Source: Agrocybe praecox (taxonomy: Eukaryota; Basidiomycota; Agaricomycetes; Agaricales; Agrocybaceae). From it: DNA of 64,000 nt. Of this stretch, positions 10,307 to 27,062 are shown one piece after another. The notes below the pieces were generated by a model, which ran no database searches, was not told the DNA's origin, and saw nothing but the letters and a program-made list of their open reading frames with translations. Location: contig OZ024851.1 of NCBI GenBank assembly GCA_964017145.1, forward strand, positions 2,294,001 through 2,358,000, in the 5' to 3' direction. A program made the position numbers and the translations under genes. The first letter of the stretch is position 1. Each line of letters begins with the position of its first letter.

Positions 10307-11443
10307 TCAATTTTTGGCATATAAGTCGATTGGTCTACTAAATCCTGTAGGTTAATAACATCGGTATGTTTTTTTTTTTGCTTCAGTAGCTGCAGATCGA
10401 CGTACCTCCTTCTCCAATAATGCCAAAATGTTTGGCAGGGCTAAAGCCTATGTCAATTAACAAAGCTTCGAAGTCTGTCGGACGTATTGTTAATCGTTGT
10501 GCATTTTCTTTTAATGTCTACAAACAATTCCTTGAATAAGAAACGTGTGTTAGAAGTAGGAAGAGAGGACATACCTGGCTCATTCTCCTTGCTTTGGCGT
10601 ACGAATCCCATGGCTGTGGCTCAAAGATAAACGAGCCCCCAGGCTTCAGCACATCATAGACCTTCTTAAAGAAGTGCTTAAGCCCTTCGTCCCCGTCGTT
10701 TAGGTGTATCCATTTCGATATTGAAAATCTAATTATTACAGAGCCAGTCAAAAACGTCCATCAGTATCAAGAGAAAAACCCACCCAAGAATGACATCATA
10801 TCCCTCGGAATCTTCGTGTATGCTAGTACGAACCCAGTCTGCTGTTCGAAAGGTGATATTGTGGGGAAAGACAGATTTTCCTCTAATAGATGACGGAGGA
10901 ATTGGAAGGGATCCAAATTCGTGTTCACACGACGCCGGGAAATAATGCTGCATTGGCGCAGATCCTTTTACTGGGACTGGGTGTTCTAGTTTCCTCTTCT
11001 TTCGGGAATTGGAGTCAGAGTCAGAGGCCGCAAGCTCAATATCAACGGAATTACACATTGTTGGCTGTTGCATCGACCATACAGCACGTCTCCTTCGCCA
11101 TGCACCCGAGATTAGAGTACCGTCGATATCTACTCCGACAACAAAATGGGCACCGTATGATTGGGCTGATGGAAGAGATTCGTTAACTATGCCTCATACT
11201 TGGGTAATCTGGTGATAAGTACCTATTTCACAGGTCACCCAACCCTCGTTGCATCCGATATCGAGGACGCGGGCCTTTTCAAATAAACCTGCTGGTAAGT
11301 ACGCTAGCCGTTCATCGTTTAGAAGGGGACGTTTCGTGTAGTACCTTTAATAAAGAAGGTAAAAACTAGTCAGACAAATATTTTGTGAAAACTATTGATC
11401 TAACAATATACCCATGATAGTTTCCGTGAGTCGGTGCAGACAT
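10307..11443 (-). CDS. bmc1: Bin3/MEPCE-type RNA methyltransferase
   Basis: SAM-dependent methyltransferase of the Bin3 family (human MEPCE, S. pombe Bmc1), which methylates the 5' gamma-phosphate of small Pol III RNAs such as 7SK, U6 or telomerase RNA. Model: complement of 11412-11443, 11223-11344, 10784-11165, 10575-10728, 10406-10517, 10307-10344; 279 aa, all five junctions in phase. The SAM motif VLDIGCNEGW lies at residues 37-46 and VVGVDIDGTLI follows. The Bin3 signature FSISKWIHLNDGDEGLKHFF and then LKPGGSFIFEPQPWDSY are intact, and the C-terminus has TIRPTDFEALL and GFSRPIDLYAK. A short insertion of charged residues (SDSDSNSRKKRKLE) precedes the conserved core, as in other fungal members. 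It diverges from the F-box gene across 460 bp. Confidence 0.9.
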
Positions 11444-11903
11444 TATGTTCTGCTTCAAATGGCTGCATGTCGTCAATGTCCTCGTTAGCGTGACGAGAAG
11501 CACGTGAATGTGACTTTACCGCGCCCGCGTCATCCTGTAAAGGTTCTTTCTTCCGCCTAACTTCTAAGGTTTGCCTTTTTGCCTGCTACGAGCGCCAAAT
11601 TCCAACGTAAGTGCTCAATTCTAAACAAGTAACAGGCCTCCTCGAAGATGAAACCTTCTAACAAGTTGTCTAAATCATAGAGCGCCGACGACTTCCCCCA
11701 TCCTAATTTCCTTTCCTTGCGCCAATATCCTGGCATGACCGTACCTACTAAGGCTAGTAGTAGTAGTGCACTCTACTGTGTGCTCAAGTCAGGTGCCTAA
11801 ATGCAGCTTTTTGACTGCTTCTGGATGCACAGGCAATATCAATCATTGAAGATTCTAGATCTACTATATTGTCAAACTTCAATTATTCCCGACGATTGAA
11901 AAC
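11444..11903. other. Divergent intergenic region
   Basis: A 460-bp region between the start codons of the methyltransferase (-) and the F-box gene (+). It includes a short TAG trinucleotide run near 11755-11768. No TATA box is obvious for either gene. Confidence 0.4.
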
Positions 11904-13531
11904 ATGGCTATCTCAGCAATCGCTGAAGGAGAAAACGTAAGCTCCCAATTCTCGCAGTATGTGAATAATATTTGACATTAATTGTTGCCTCTCTTCCATA
12001 GATTTCAGAGTCATCAACTGATGTATCACTTCCTTCAGAGTTGATCATGAAGGTCATGAAATATGTCGACTGGAAACACATTATTTGTATGAGGAAGGTC
12101 AGACTTGAATTTTTTATTTGTGCTCGACCATCTTGGTCTAATTTTTTAAAACCAAATATCATCTATAGGTCTCTAAACGTTTCTACGACATTTCAAAGGA
12201 AAAATCCGTATGGGTCGATCTTTTGAATAGGGAACAATCCAGAGTACCAACCCCTCTGTATCTGGAACGACCTCTCAGTGCTTACTCGGCGGACGAGATT
12301 GAAAAACTCGTTCTTCGCTACAAAAGCGTAGAGAAAGGTTGGTTAACAGATGACGGGGTGCCTGCTAGAGAACGCGACCTACTATACGACATAGGCGGCC
12401 CGATCTGCAGAGTACACTTCCTGAAAGGTGGTCGTTGGCTATTAATAACGTCAACTCGGGGATCCGTCAGTTACTGCGACCTCGACGCAGATAATCTTGT
12501 TCTTGCGGAATTGATACCACCTTGTAAGGAGAGAAGCTATACTCTCCAGGAATCCACCGTTGATGTGGACCTGGCGGCTGCTTCCCTGACTTTCCGAGTT
12601 GCTTTGTCGCTTTACTCGGATAACTCTTCGAGTAATGCCTTGATTTTGCAAATCTTTCAAATCAACCATCTCATCGGCGAAAACAAGCGACCTATTGGTT
12701 TGACTTCTTTCCTAATTTCCTCAATTAAACCCACCCCTCCTCACAAACCACAGTTCCTATCTTTACTGGGAGAGCATGTTGCATTTTCCCATGGCCTTGC
12801 AGGATTGCACACCTCCAAGTTTATCATCATTAATTGGGTTTCTCACGAAGTCGTAATAGATGATGAAGATCAAGAATTGGCATGGAAATCAATAGTATGG
12901 CCCACTCATTTTAGCCGTCACAAAAAATTGGCTGTACTCATAAATCTCACAGGAATCTATGCACCTCCTTCCAGAAGAACAGATACTTGTCGTGGCGTCA
13001 CATGGTACAATACTTTGCGGATATGGCTCTAATTACAACGCATTAAGTGCACTATCCTGGCGAGATGGAACAACCCTGGTCAAAATTATATGGGCTACAC
13101 ACACAGATGTATTAATATCCCCACCTTTCGTTCACGGTGACGAAGTGAGAATGCTATCATACGATGGAACCATCCGAAAACTTGCAATGTCTACTCGCCC
13201 ACATAATCGATATTCTGGACCAGCTATCTTACATGACTTTCAAGTCATTCCAGGACAGTCTCTCCCTGTTGATTATCCTCCGGTGTCCGGTTACAATCAT
13301 GGCGTGGCCCTTCGGCCTAAAGGCTTAATCTTATTCTCTGTCACCTGGGAAAGGCCTAAAAACAAGTTGGATGTCAACAGAAAACCCATATTTCTGACCA
13401 AGAGCCTTAGACACGGGGGAGACTACCACGACAGGAAGATATGCATCGATGAAGGCTCTGGCCGCGTGGTCTTGGTCTCTAAGGATGGGCATAAGTTTTC
13501 TGTCGTGGACCTAGCCCTGATATATGCCTAA
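11904..13531 (+). CDS. F-box protein
   Basis: Exons 11904-11936, 12002-12097, 12169-12894, 12953-13531; 477 aa. An F-box lies at about residues 20-60 (SLPSELIMKVMKYVDWKHII, then VSKRFYDISKEKSVWVDLL), with the usual LP start and the conserved Trp. F-box proteins recruit substrates to SCF ubiquitin ligases through Skp1. The rest has alternating hydrophobic strands (for example GGRWLLITSTRGSVSYCDLD and EGSGRVVLVSKDGHKFSVVD) consistent with a beta-propeller-like substrate domain, but no WD signature is clear. The third intron (12895-12952, 58 nt, donor GTATGG) is inferred. Without it the frame would end at 13032; with it the two long reading frames join exactly. Confidence 0.75.
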
Positions 13532-13949
13532 ATCTAAACAAATTCGGCAGGGTTAAGACAAAATAGTCTCTTTACCTGCCTATTTGGAATGCCTAACAAA
13601 CGAAGTAGGAATCCAGGCGGCGTCAGCTCCGGATGGAAAAACATTCCTATCTTGAGAAATCAGAAATACAATGAAAATCGACATGACAGTACGTGTGTAA
13701 AATCCTCCCAACGAACTAGTAATCTACAAGTGTATGTATGTATATACGCAAAATCGTACAGAACCTTTTGTACATATATATCAGCGAGCGCGACAATAAA
13801 TTAAATAATGCCCAGTCATTACTCGAAAGGATGTTAGATGATGGTGAACGGGGTGTCATTACTCTATTTGGAAAAGAAATGGGAAGTAGGCGCAGAGGGT
13901 GAAGAATTTTCCCATAAAATAAACCGGAAAACCTTCGCAGATATGGTTA
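13532..13949. other. Convergent 3' region
   Basis: It lies between the stop codons of the F-box gene (+) and the deubiquitinase gene (-), so it should hold both 3' ends. An AATAAA-like motif (ACAATAAATTAAATAA) occurs near 13790-13808. No gene seen. Confidence 0.45.
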
Positions 13950-16900
13950 TTAACACCTCTCATACATACACATGTATGCTTTAGCATGAAGGACCTCTTC
14001 GAGAGTGGTGAGTCGAACGACAGTGTCGCTGATATATGCCCATTGCCTCTCGGTGGATTTGGATGTTGTTTGGCTATCCGTGTGATCTTTCTCTTCATTT
14101 GTCTCGGTTGAAGTAGAAGTGGAAAGAGTGCTCGCTCCGGAATCGTCAGTTGGACCAGAAGCAGGTGTATTAGGTGGCGGAGATGGAAGAGCGGTATACG
14201 CGATGTAATGCCCCCCAAGCTACAGAAGAAAGGAAAATAGTCAAAACTCGTAAAAGAATAAACCATCACGACAGGCGACTTACCATGTTCCCAATATGTA
14301 CCACGACCGCATACAGCCTATACATGCATCGGTCCTCTTTTATATCCGATTTCTTTTCCTTGTCTTTGCCTTTCCTCCCGAGGCCATAGTCTTCCTTTTT
14401 CGGCGCGAGGAAAGGCATGAGATCCAGGTATTCAGGAAACGAGATATAATCGTCCAACTTCTTAAACCCGTGCGAAAAGGATATCAGGGGCGTCTTTGAC
14501 GTTTGTTGAAAGCGCTTTAAGTGGATGACAAGAATGGGGGGTGGAACGGCAATAAGATACCGCTTGTACGCAGGACGCATGATAGTTGGCTTGGGCGGCT
14601 TCGGGGTTTTCTTCTGCGGAGCTGACGCCGAAGCGGACACTGTCTGAACTTTGGAAGAGGATGCAATCGAGTTGGTAGTAGATTGTATCCCGTTACTCTG
14701 CGGTTGTGATTTTGAGGACGGTAAAGTTTGCTGTGAGCTAAACGCTGAATCCGCTGACACGGACGTGCCAACGGATGTATCGCTATCATCACCCGAACTC
14801 TCATACTCCGTATTCGTGTCGGCATACAGCCTTCTCTGGAGTCCATTCCTTCCTATCTTAGGTATAACGAGAGATTCTTTCGACTTGGACGAGGAAGTGT
14901 AGCCATACAAAGCTTGAGTGAGGCGAGGGTGAGGACTGGGACCGTCAGAAGGAACGGAAGGAGGTGTGCCATTCTGATTGTCAATTAAACGCGAATGTGC
15001 CGATTCGCGATTGCCGTCAATTTGTGAGGCAGTAGATAGAAGCGTGGAACAGAATTCCGGGGAGCTTGCCGGAGGTGACTCAGGCGCGGTAGTGGAAATA
15101 ACAGGAATGGGTAGCCCACCAGGTCCGGCTGCGTCACTAATGCTCGTACTTGATGTTATTTCCAGCATCGAGGACGATGAAGAAGCAGTGTTACTTCCTT
15201 CTACTGAGTCAAAGCTCGCTAAAGATGGGGAGGTAGGTTCAGGAAGGGAGGAAACAGAGCGAGTGTCACTGGCGTTGTCGTCTTCATGTGAATAAAATGA
15301 TACGGTTGGCGTTGATATTGAAGTAGGTATATGAGCAGCTGTGCCGCTCGATAAAGAAGGAGGTATGACTCGAAGAGGAGGTCGTATTAGCGTATCGACT
15401 CCCTTAATGGACGCTTCAAAAGCATCAGTGCCTGTGGGATGGTCTTTTGGAGGGTAGACCTCTTCCTCTTCATCATCTTGATCTGAATCTTTAGATGTCG
15501 GTAGCTGCCCATTCTGAATCTTCCAACATCGTCGACATCCGACCATATTTTCACCGTCCAAAACTTCTACAGCAGTGAACATTCTCAGACATTCCTCAAT
15601 CCCTGATAAGTTTCGTATGCCAATTCCCATCCAAGTAGATTTTTCACCACCGATTACGTTCGAACTAGAAGTTGTAGTGTGATTGTATGAAGTAAATGCC
15701 GGTCGTGACCCATGATGGCTTGAGTGAGTATGCAGTAATGGTGGTTTGAAGATAGCGAAAGGGTTCGATGGCGGAGCTGTAGCTACGTCTGCTAATATTC
15801 GACGAAGGTATTCGGTTTCCGCATGACTGGGTTTCGGTGGCTTTGGAGACTTCGAGCGTTGTACTGGAAAAATAGAGGATGCTGTATGCGTAGGATTGAG
15901 GAAATTTGGTGATGACGAGGGTGGCTTTGGTGGAGTTGAAGATGCAGCAGGCCGTGGGGGTGGCGGCAAGGGTTTGGATGAATGTTTGCTTATCGAAGAA
16001 GCTGCACCAGAGGTGCCCTGAGCACTATCTGATGGACCAGGGGAAGGCGTGCGTAGATTTGCGTCAGAGGATATTCCAGTCTTCTCCCGTTTTTGCAGAT
16101 CGCTTTGAGACGACGAGATTGCTGAATTGACGGATAGAGATTTTTGGATTCCCAAGTCGACCTCCGCGACAACCTCTTTGATAAAGCCACCAAGTCCTCC
16201 CCGATCCATTGAGCGACTTTTTCTGTCCTTTTCCTTCTTCTCTTTGTCTTTTTCCTTTTCCTTGTCATGAGCTCTTGACCTTCCTAATCCCACCGATAGG
16301 CTTATTCTCCTCCCAATCTTCGCCCATGAGTCCTTCGAGCCTTCCTTCTCACTACCGCTTTCCAACGCGCTCTGCGTACTTTCCTGTCGCTCTCTCTTAT
16401 CCTTCTGCTCAACAAATTCAATATGTTTCTCCTCTGGTACCGTGATATTAACGGCGATATCAAAACTTTCATTCTCTTCCTCCTTTGCCGGTAGCTGAGA
16501 AGGTGGTTCCGGAGAGTCGGGCGCTGACTCGGATCCTTCCTTCGTTTCCACATCGAGACTTCGTCTACGGGGACCATCCACGACAGGGAGCTCTACGTCT
16601 CTTTCCGTACGTGGGCTTGGAGGAACGGATGATGCCCGTTGCATTTCCAAAATCTGGTTGGCAGGGATAGGCACGTGTGTATGTTTATTTGATGAGCTCC
16701 CAGGAAACATGGTCAACCGCCCAACCATCTTCTTGAACCGGTCGCGCTTCTTGTGTGAATAGTAATCTTCCGGTTTGATGCTCAAACTGATATCGTTAAA
16801 GTCTTCATATGTCTGCGAGACGTGTTTGCATTTTTGGCATACAAGAATGCTGGTTAATTGGCCCCCGAAAATCATGTCTGCAAAAGAAAGCAGGCCAGGT

Positions 16901-17652
16901 TCTTCGACCTTGTCTGAGGTCTTGGTCGAAGCATCTGCGGATGTGATAGTCGTTCTCCGCCTCTTTTTCTGGTGGGGTGGCGGGGGCTGGCGCTTTTTGA
17001 TAATCTAAAGTAACGTGAGTAAAATACAGTGTACAAGGTATGAATACACGCACGTCTTGTTCCTCCATCCTCATAGCATCCAATAATATCCGCAGAAACT
17101 CATGGGCATCCTGCTGTGCGAAATCGAGATATTGGTCGTATTTCTGGCCTAAAGCGTTGAGAATCGACCTAATATGCATTAGACTTTGGAACATTGAAGT
17201 AACTTGAATGAAAGCGCACTTTGGACTAAGAGATTCTCTCCTTCTCTTCGCCTGACCGTCCCAAGCCTTGTACATGACAGTAAGAAACACGTCGCCAATG
17301 GGCATTGTGTTGATCCATGGATGCTCGTAAGGTCCTGCAAGGTTATGGCCGTTCGTAAGCTGAGGAGATCTTCTCGACATTATAGGTGTAACTCCCGTGT
17401 GCTGAATCTCGGCTGGTATAGGGCTGAAATGTACGAGATCGGACAAGAGCCTAGTCGCTATTAGCTATCAAACAGTTAGCAGGTGGTTTTCCAATTCCTC
17501 GAAGGACTCACCCCTTGCAAGACTGAATTCATGAAGCAGGTGTTTCCATGATTTATGAGACCCGGGGGTAGATACGCGGTGCGCTCTTGTTCCTCTCGTT
17601 CCTTGCGCTGTCGATAAAGCTCTTGCGGTGAAGGTCCCTTGGATTTTGCCAT
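13950..17652 (-). CDS. Ubiquitin carboxyl-terminal hydrolase (USP family)
   Basis: Cysteine deubiquitinase of 1163 aa. Model: complement of 17512-17652, 17220-17464, 17054-17168, 14284-17004, 13950-14219. The Cys box GLINHGNTCFMNSVLQ puts the nucleophile at Cys39. QQDAHEFLRILLDAM follows in exon 3. FGGQLTSILVCQKCKHVSQT and GCRRCWKIQ supply the CxxC pairs of the zinc-binding fingers. The His box LGGHYIAYTALP opens the last exon (His1078). Between fingers and His box lie about 600 residues of low-complexity Ser/Pro/Thr and Lys/Glu-rich sequence, typical of the USP16/45/36-like fungal enzymes with large insertions. The 51-nt intron at 17169-17219 is a multiple of three with no stop, so retention would add 17 residues. 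USP subtype is uncertain, while catalytic family membership is clear. Confidence 0.9.
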
Positions 17653-19511
17653 GAGAAAACGAAGACCCGACGACTGAAGACAACAATTCCGAAGCCTTGG
17701 GTCTAGTATGAAGGTCTAGTAATTTAAGAAAGTTGAATACCCCATGCTAGCCGCGATTATTTATCGGTGTTATGATTAGATCGTGCCACACAGCTCGTTT
17801 CTCTTTTTCCACGAGCCGCACTGAGCGCCAGTGCTGCTGCGCTGAGATGCTCAACACTTTGACGTCTAAATTCAAGAGCTGCGGAGAGCGCAGTATACAA
17901 TGCAGTACTTCCTTGGTCTTTATTGCTCTATGATTCATGAACACTTGCTTTTGGGAGACTACCTTAAGGCGTAACACCGACTACGTCGTACTACTACCTT
18001 TACTACAGGCGCTGCATTCGGCGCGCAGTCTGTTTTGACTGCGAGCGCGGACCATGGTTCTTGATGCATGATGCATGATGATCCGATGTTCTTGGACTTC
18101 TCACTAAGCTACCAGTGCTACCCATGCGCGACATATAGTACGATTAGAACCCCAATCCGTTGTCGTCTAACTTATTTCGTTATCCTCACTCATGTATGGT
18201 AAGCCCGACCTCATTTCCTGCAAGAAAGAGAAGAGACTGAAGACAAACCTAGTATCTATTCCTACGATCAACAGACATCAGCGCCAGCGGTATTTCTTCT
18301 CCTTTTTCTGCCGCCTGGATCTCGTAAGTCCATCTTTCCATCCCGTAATGATGAATGTAGACTCTGGGACACAAGTGCAGAAGCTGATTAGGCACTGTAA
18401 CAAGTAAATGCGTAAACTCAAAGGTTCCAACGAGACAAAGCTCAACTCAAACACTCTGAATTTAAATTGACAGGTACATCAAAAGGAAAGCTATTCACTG
18501 TTCTCGTTGGTCTTGAAAAAGTTCTCCGGACAGTCTCTCGAATGCGTGGAGACGACATGCGGATATCGCGCTCATTTCAACTTCTGAAAGTTTAGCAGAT
18601 CCAAGCGACATTCGGGCACGCCTGCCAAAATATTTCCACACTCCTGTGCACTACAAGATAGCCTTCATGAAGCTCGCAATCGACTGGACTACCTGACTAC
18701 AATCCAGCGTCATATAAATGCCTTGAGGAATCCAAATGATATTACTCATAGCAATGATCAACTACGTTTGTCCCGTCGGAGAGCAAAATGCTCAACTTGA
18801 TCATACTATACTACTTTTCCTGCAAGATTTATTGACCGATACAGGATGTGTCACGATTCATTTCCAGCTCCCAAATTGAAAAATGCGAGCGAAGAATCGA
18901 ACAAATAAGAATCAGGGTCGGGGACTCGGGGCACTTACCATCGATATTCAAGAAATGAAGATCCAGGAGAAGAGTAAGCACATCATGCAGTATTTGCTGT
19001 ATGTATGCTACATTGAATGCGTCGTTCTAACAATGAGAACTTCAACAAATATCAACTTTTCTATTTGTGCAAATGATATCAAGAAAACGAATTACAGTTT
19101 GAGGACAGCTTCGTGTACATCAGAGAGTGCTTATACGAGGACTTAATCGAGTCTCCAAATATGTAGGAATTTCTTCCTTTTGGGGAAAGCCATTTGCTTG
19201 GTTGCCTTTATGGCAAAACAAACATATGTCGGCCCAAGTTCCAACACATTACTTGTGAGTATAATTCATTTCTTTGATAAGCACCAAAAACATCAAATTG
19301 CAATGGCGTACTGGGGGGATCGTAAAAAATCGTGTTAAATATACATTACAAAAATTTGAATTTGTGCGCAAGAAACCCAAGGCAAACGGACAAGTAGGGC
19401 AAAGGAAGCGAGTTCCGCAAAGCAAAAAAAAAGGGGGGGAGGGGGAAGCAACTCCCACGGGAGCAACCAAGGATATAAAAATAATATGAAAAAAGGGATA
19501 CGAACATAAAT
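17653..19511. other. Large gene-free stretch
   Basis: About 1.86 kb without a supported gene. ORFs such as 18883-19146 (+) and complement 17747-17977 are short and motif-free. Short TGATGCATGATGCATGATGA repeats occur near 18062-18081. A run of A then G (19424-19444) lies just beyond the 3' end of the next gene. The right part should hold that gene's 3' UTR. Confidence 0.4.
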
Positions 19512-21742
19512 TTATATCTCCTGTGAGCTTTCGCGTGGATTCCAAATTTCTTCTTCGGTCATTGCCAATTCTTCAGACTGTTGAACGACTTTTGTCTTCG
19601 CTGCCTCCTTCGAGTCTTTTACTTTTCCTTCTTCATTTTCATTTTCTTCGTCATCCTCAACGCCTTCACCTTCATCATACTTAGTCAAAAACTTGTCCCT
19701 CTTTATCTTTGACAATCTCTTCTCCAGCCTCTTAATTCTCAATCGATGTTTCTTCGCTTTAGGCGGTGCAGGCGTCTGTGAATATTTTTTGTTCGGGTAA
19801 TGTGCGTCGATTATGAGCCCAAACTCAGACGGGTCTGGAAGGGAGTATGAAGAGGAATTTGGGAAGTAATATTCGAGAGTGGCGGGAGAAGACGAGCGCA
19901 TAGGAGACGAGGGAGGAAGGGATGAGGTGGAGGATGTGTAATTTGTTAAACCTGGCGTAGACCCATGGTGGTATCTGCGTGATTTATCCTTAACCGCCTC
20001 TTCATATTCTTCCTCTTCCTCTTCCTCATCGACGTTTTGTTCTTCATCATAATACTCTCCTTCATATTCCTCATCTTCATCTTCGCTTCTTTCACCCACT
20101 TCACTCGTATCATCGCTCCCTGGATCTTCTTCTTCTGGCGCAGGCGCAGCTTTACGTGCAAACTTCGCTGGCTTCTTTGTCTCTTTCTGGGCTTCTTCCT
20201 GCTCAGAGTCCTCTTCATCATCGTCGTCGTTTTCGAAAGGGTCATATGGTGTGTTTTCCTCAAAGAAAGATTCGTCCACTTCATCGTATTCTCCCTCCGG
20301 ATCGTTGAACCTCAACAAATATAGGGCGAATGAGTAACGCGATGTATTCCACTTGTCAGGATTGATATCATTATTGAAGTCTTCTTGCGTCGGGTCATCC
20401 TCGTCTTCATCTTCATCCTCGTCGTCGGTGTCCCGCACAAGAATCACCGCATCATCTGGGTCTTGGATGCGCTTGATAGGCGAAGAACCTTGAGCATGGA
20501 AGAATGGATGGTTTGCATCGAATGAATGAGGGGCGTCTCCGTCCTGGTCTGTATCACCATCCGCATCTTCATCTGTCAGTTCTTCCCTGTCGGCCTTGCT
20601 TCCTCGAGGAGGTTTTGTTTTATTCTTCACCGTCGCATCGCGGAAGGAAAAAATCGGTGAGGTGTACTTCGTATTGGTGATGCCTTTGCCTTCTCCTTTA
20701 TTTTTGGAGCTAGAGCCACCTATGTAACGTGCTGGAGAAGACGACATAATTTCATCAATGGTTTTTGTGAAGTTGGGCCTGGGGAGAGGGAGAGGTGACA
20801 AGAACGCTCGACCTCGGGCAGAAAATACGTGGGGTGTATTAGCTATTCCTCGGGATTTGGGTATCACGCTCTTGTTCACGGTTATGTGAATATGGGTTGA
20901 AGCGGAATGGTGCTGGAGATTATGAAATTTTTTAGTAAATGAGGATCCTTGCCAAAAATGACGATAGAGAAGCGTACATATATAATGGCAATCTCTGGGT
21001 CCATTCCGGCAGGAAAAGCGTGGTCTAGCGTGAAATCTTCCTCATCGGCCCATTTCCAATCCTCGCCTTCGTCAGTGACACTTTGGCTTGCCTCATCTTC
21101 ATCGCATGTATCACTAAGTTCGTCCTCCTCTTCCCCGAACCCATAGGCCGAGCTCCACTTCGCCGGATCACGGACATTCGACACCTTCACGAAAGTAGAG
21201 CCAAATCTGATCTGGCCAGGTTTATAACGAGCGTCGTAGACTGTAACCTTGTTCTTGACCTCAAAAAGGTAGTCCTCGTTGGTAGCCGAGCCATGATGAT
21301 ATGACGCTGGAGTATTGAAGAGCCAGGCAATCAGACTCCGCAAATGAGCGAAAGTGTAGTTCATAGGTACGCGCGCGATGCGATACACGCTACCTTTCTT
21401 CATGTGAATATCACTGCGTACAAACTGGAATCTCAGTGCAATGTGTTTGCTAAATGATGTTATAGGTGGCAATGTAAGCTTGAGCTTTTCTGCTCTTTTC
21501 CTTCCGAAGGGGTTTGAGGGTGAATCTGAAGCTTGAAGCGGGTACGGCGTAAAGGGAGTTTTTGGAGTCGCGAATATACGTTTGGCCGGACTACTCGTTG
21601 GGCAGGATGCTATTGGAGTTTGAGGAATAATTGAAGACGCGTTGTTGTGTTTGGAACGTTTGCGCGGAGACTCCAACAAGCACGCCAACAGCGAGGTAGA
21701 GTGAGAGTCATCGTCCTCGTCGGCGGGGCGCTTAAGTTTCAT
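19512..21742 (-). CDS. pRiA4b ORF-3-like domain protein with acidic tail
   Basis: Two exons, complement of 20978-21742 and 19512-20912 (65-nt intron), 721 aa. Residues ~101-265 match the plasmid pRiA4b ORF-3-like domain (PF07929 type): IALRFQFVRSDIHMKKGSVYRIARV, LRSLIAWLF, YLFEVKNKVTVYDARYKPGQIR, then IHITVN at the exon junction. That domain is known from bacterial plasmids and transposon-linked ORFs and is also found in basidiomycetes; its function is not established. The remaining ~450 residues are strongly acidic (runs such as DEDEDEDEDD and EEEEEEE) with Ser-rich and basic segments (KKHRLRIKRLEKRLSK), suggesting a nuclear or chromatin-associated protein. The start is the first ATG (MKLKRPADED); the frame is open further upstream but without an ATG. 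Confidence 0.75.
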
Positions 21743-22212
21743 GGTGGGGGTAAGAGAGTAAGATTGGGAACGAGCGTTGTCCAGGAGTAACCGTGTCTCA
21801 AATTTGTCGCGGCCCGCCAATGCGACGCTTTACACAAAACACGGTCACGTGAAATACTCTGTCACCAACGCGGTCAGTCACACCAGTGACATATCCTTCA
21901 GAATCATCCGAGGGTCGTTATGTCATTTACATCTTGACTAACACCAAACTAACACGGTCCTTTTGCGTTTTTCCCAAAGTTTTTCCTGCGGGTCTTACAT
22001 CAATTTAAATTTGTTTCTTGCGCATTGGGCTGTTTAACAAAGCAGCAGTGCATGCGTTCTCTATCCGGGACTTCCGCTTATCCGGATGACGCCGCGTGCT
22101 TCCAACTTCCAAGGCCCGAAGACTGACCTTTATTTCTCTCTGTTCACGAATGGCGACAATTTTGGACAGGTAAAGACTAAAAATCTGGTGCTTAATCATG
22201 TACTTGCTTACC
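21743..22212. other. Divergent intergenic region
   Basis: It separates the acidic-tail gene (-) from the GH1 pseudogene (+). No gene seen. A TATA element for the GH1 copy lies at its right edge. Confidence 0.4.
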
Positions 22213-22218
22213 TATATA
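22213..22218 (+). promoter_or_regulatory. TATA box of GH1 copy 1
   Basis: TATATA lies 49 nt upstream of the ATG at 22267, the usual spacing for the start assigned to this gene. Confidence 0.45.
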
Positions 22219-22266
22219 TGCCGACCCTTTGACTTTCGAATAAAATGACTAGTCCCTCCGAAAACG

Positions 22267-24524
<2,258 letters not shown>

Positions 24525-24841
24525 TTAATAAAGATCTTTTTCGTCAGCTGGACTTGAGTTTGCGACTGACCGATCCGAGGTCTATTTCCTCAAGACCAGA
24601 GCTGGCTCTCGCACCATAAATGTCCTGCGAGTATTGAAAGTTAAAACAATGAAAAAGGAATGAACAAGTCCAGTCGATGGGTATCTCTACCTCGTGATCC
24701 CACAGCGTGATAACTCAGAGCCGTCAGCGGAAGAACATCGGCGAAATCGATGCATCCTGAGATAATGGATTCGAGACTATTTGACTGGGGTTATTCGGTG
24801 GAAAGATGTGGGTAAAGGTAGCTCATCCTGACTCCTAAGCC
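24525..24841. other. Short GH1-GH1 spacer
   Basis: A 317-bp spacer between the two GH1 copies, holding the 3' end of the first and the promoter of the second. No clear TATA box was seen. Confidence 0.4.

Positions 24842-27062
<2,221 letters not shown>

Noticed and set aside
12953..13032. Reading the F-box protein as ending at 13032 (269-codon frame)
   Set aside because: A 58-nt intron with GTATGG donor and CTCACAG acceptor joins this frame exactly to the following 190-codon frame, giving a longer consistent protein.
20037..20324. 95-codon + strand ORF rich in Phe, Ile and Leu, looking like a membrane protein
   Set aside because: It is the antisense of the Asp/Glu-rich tail (GAA/GAT/GAG codons read backwards give Phe/Ile/Leu), so composition alone explains it.
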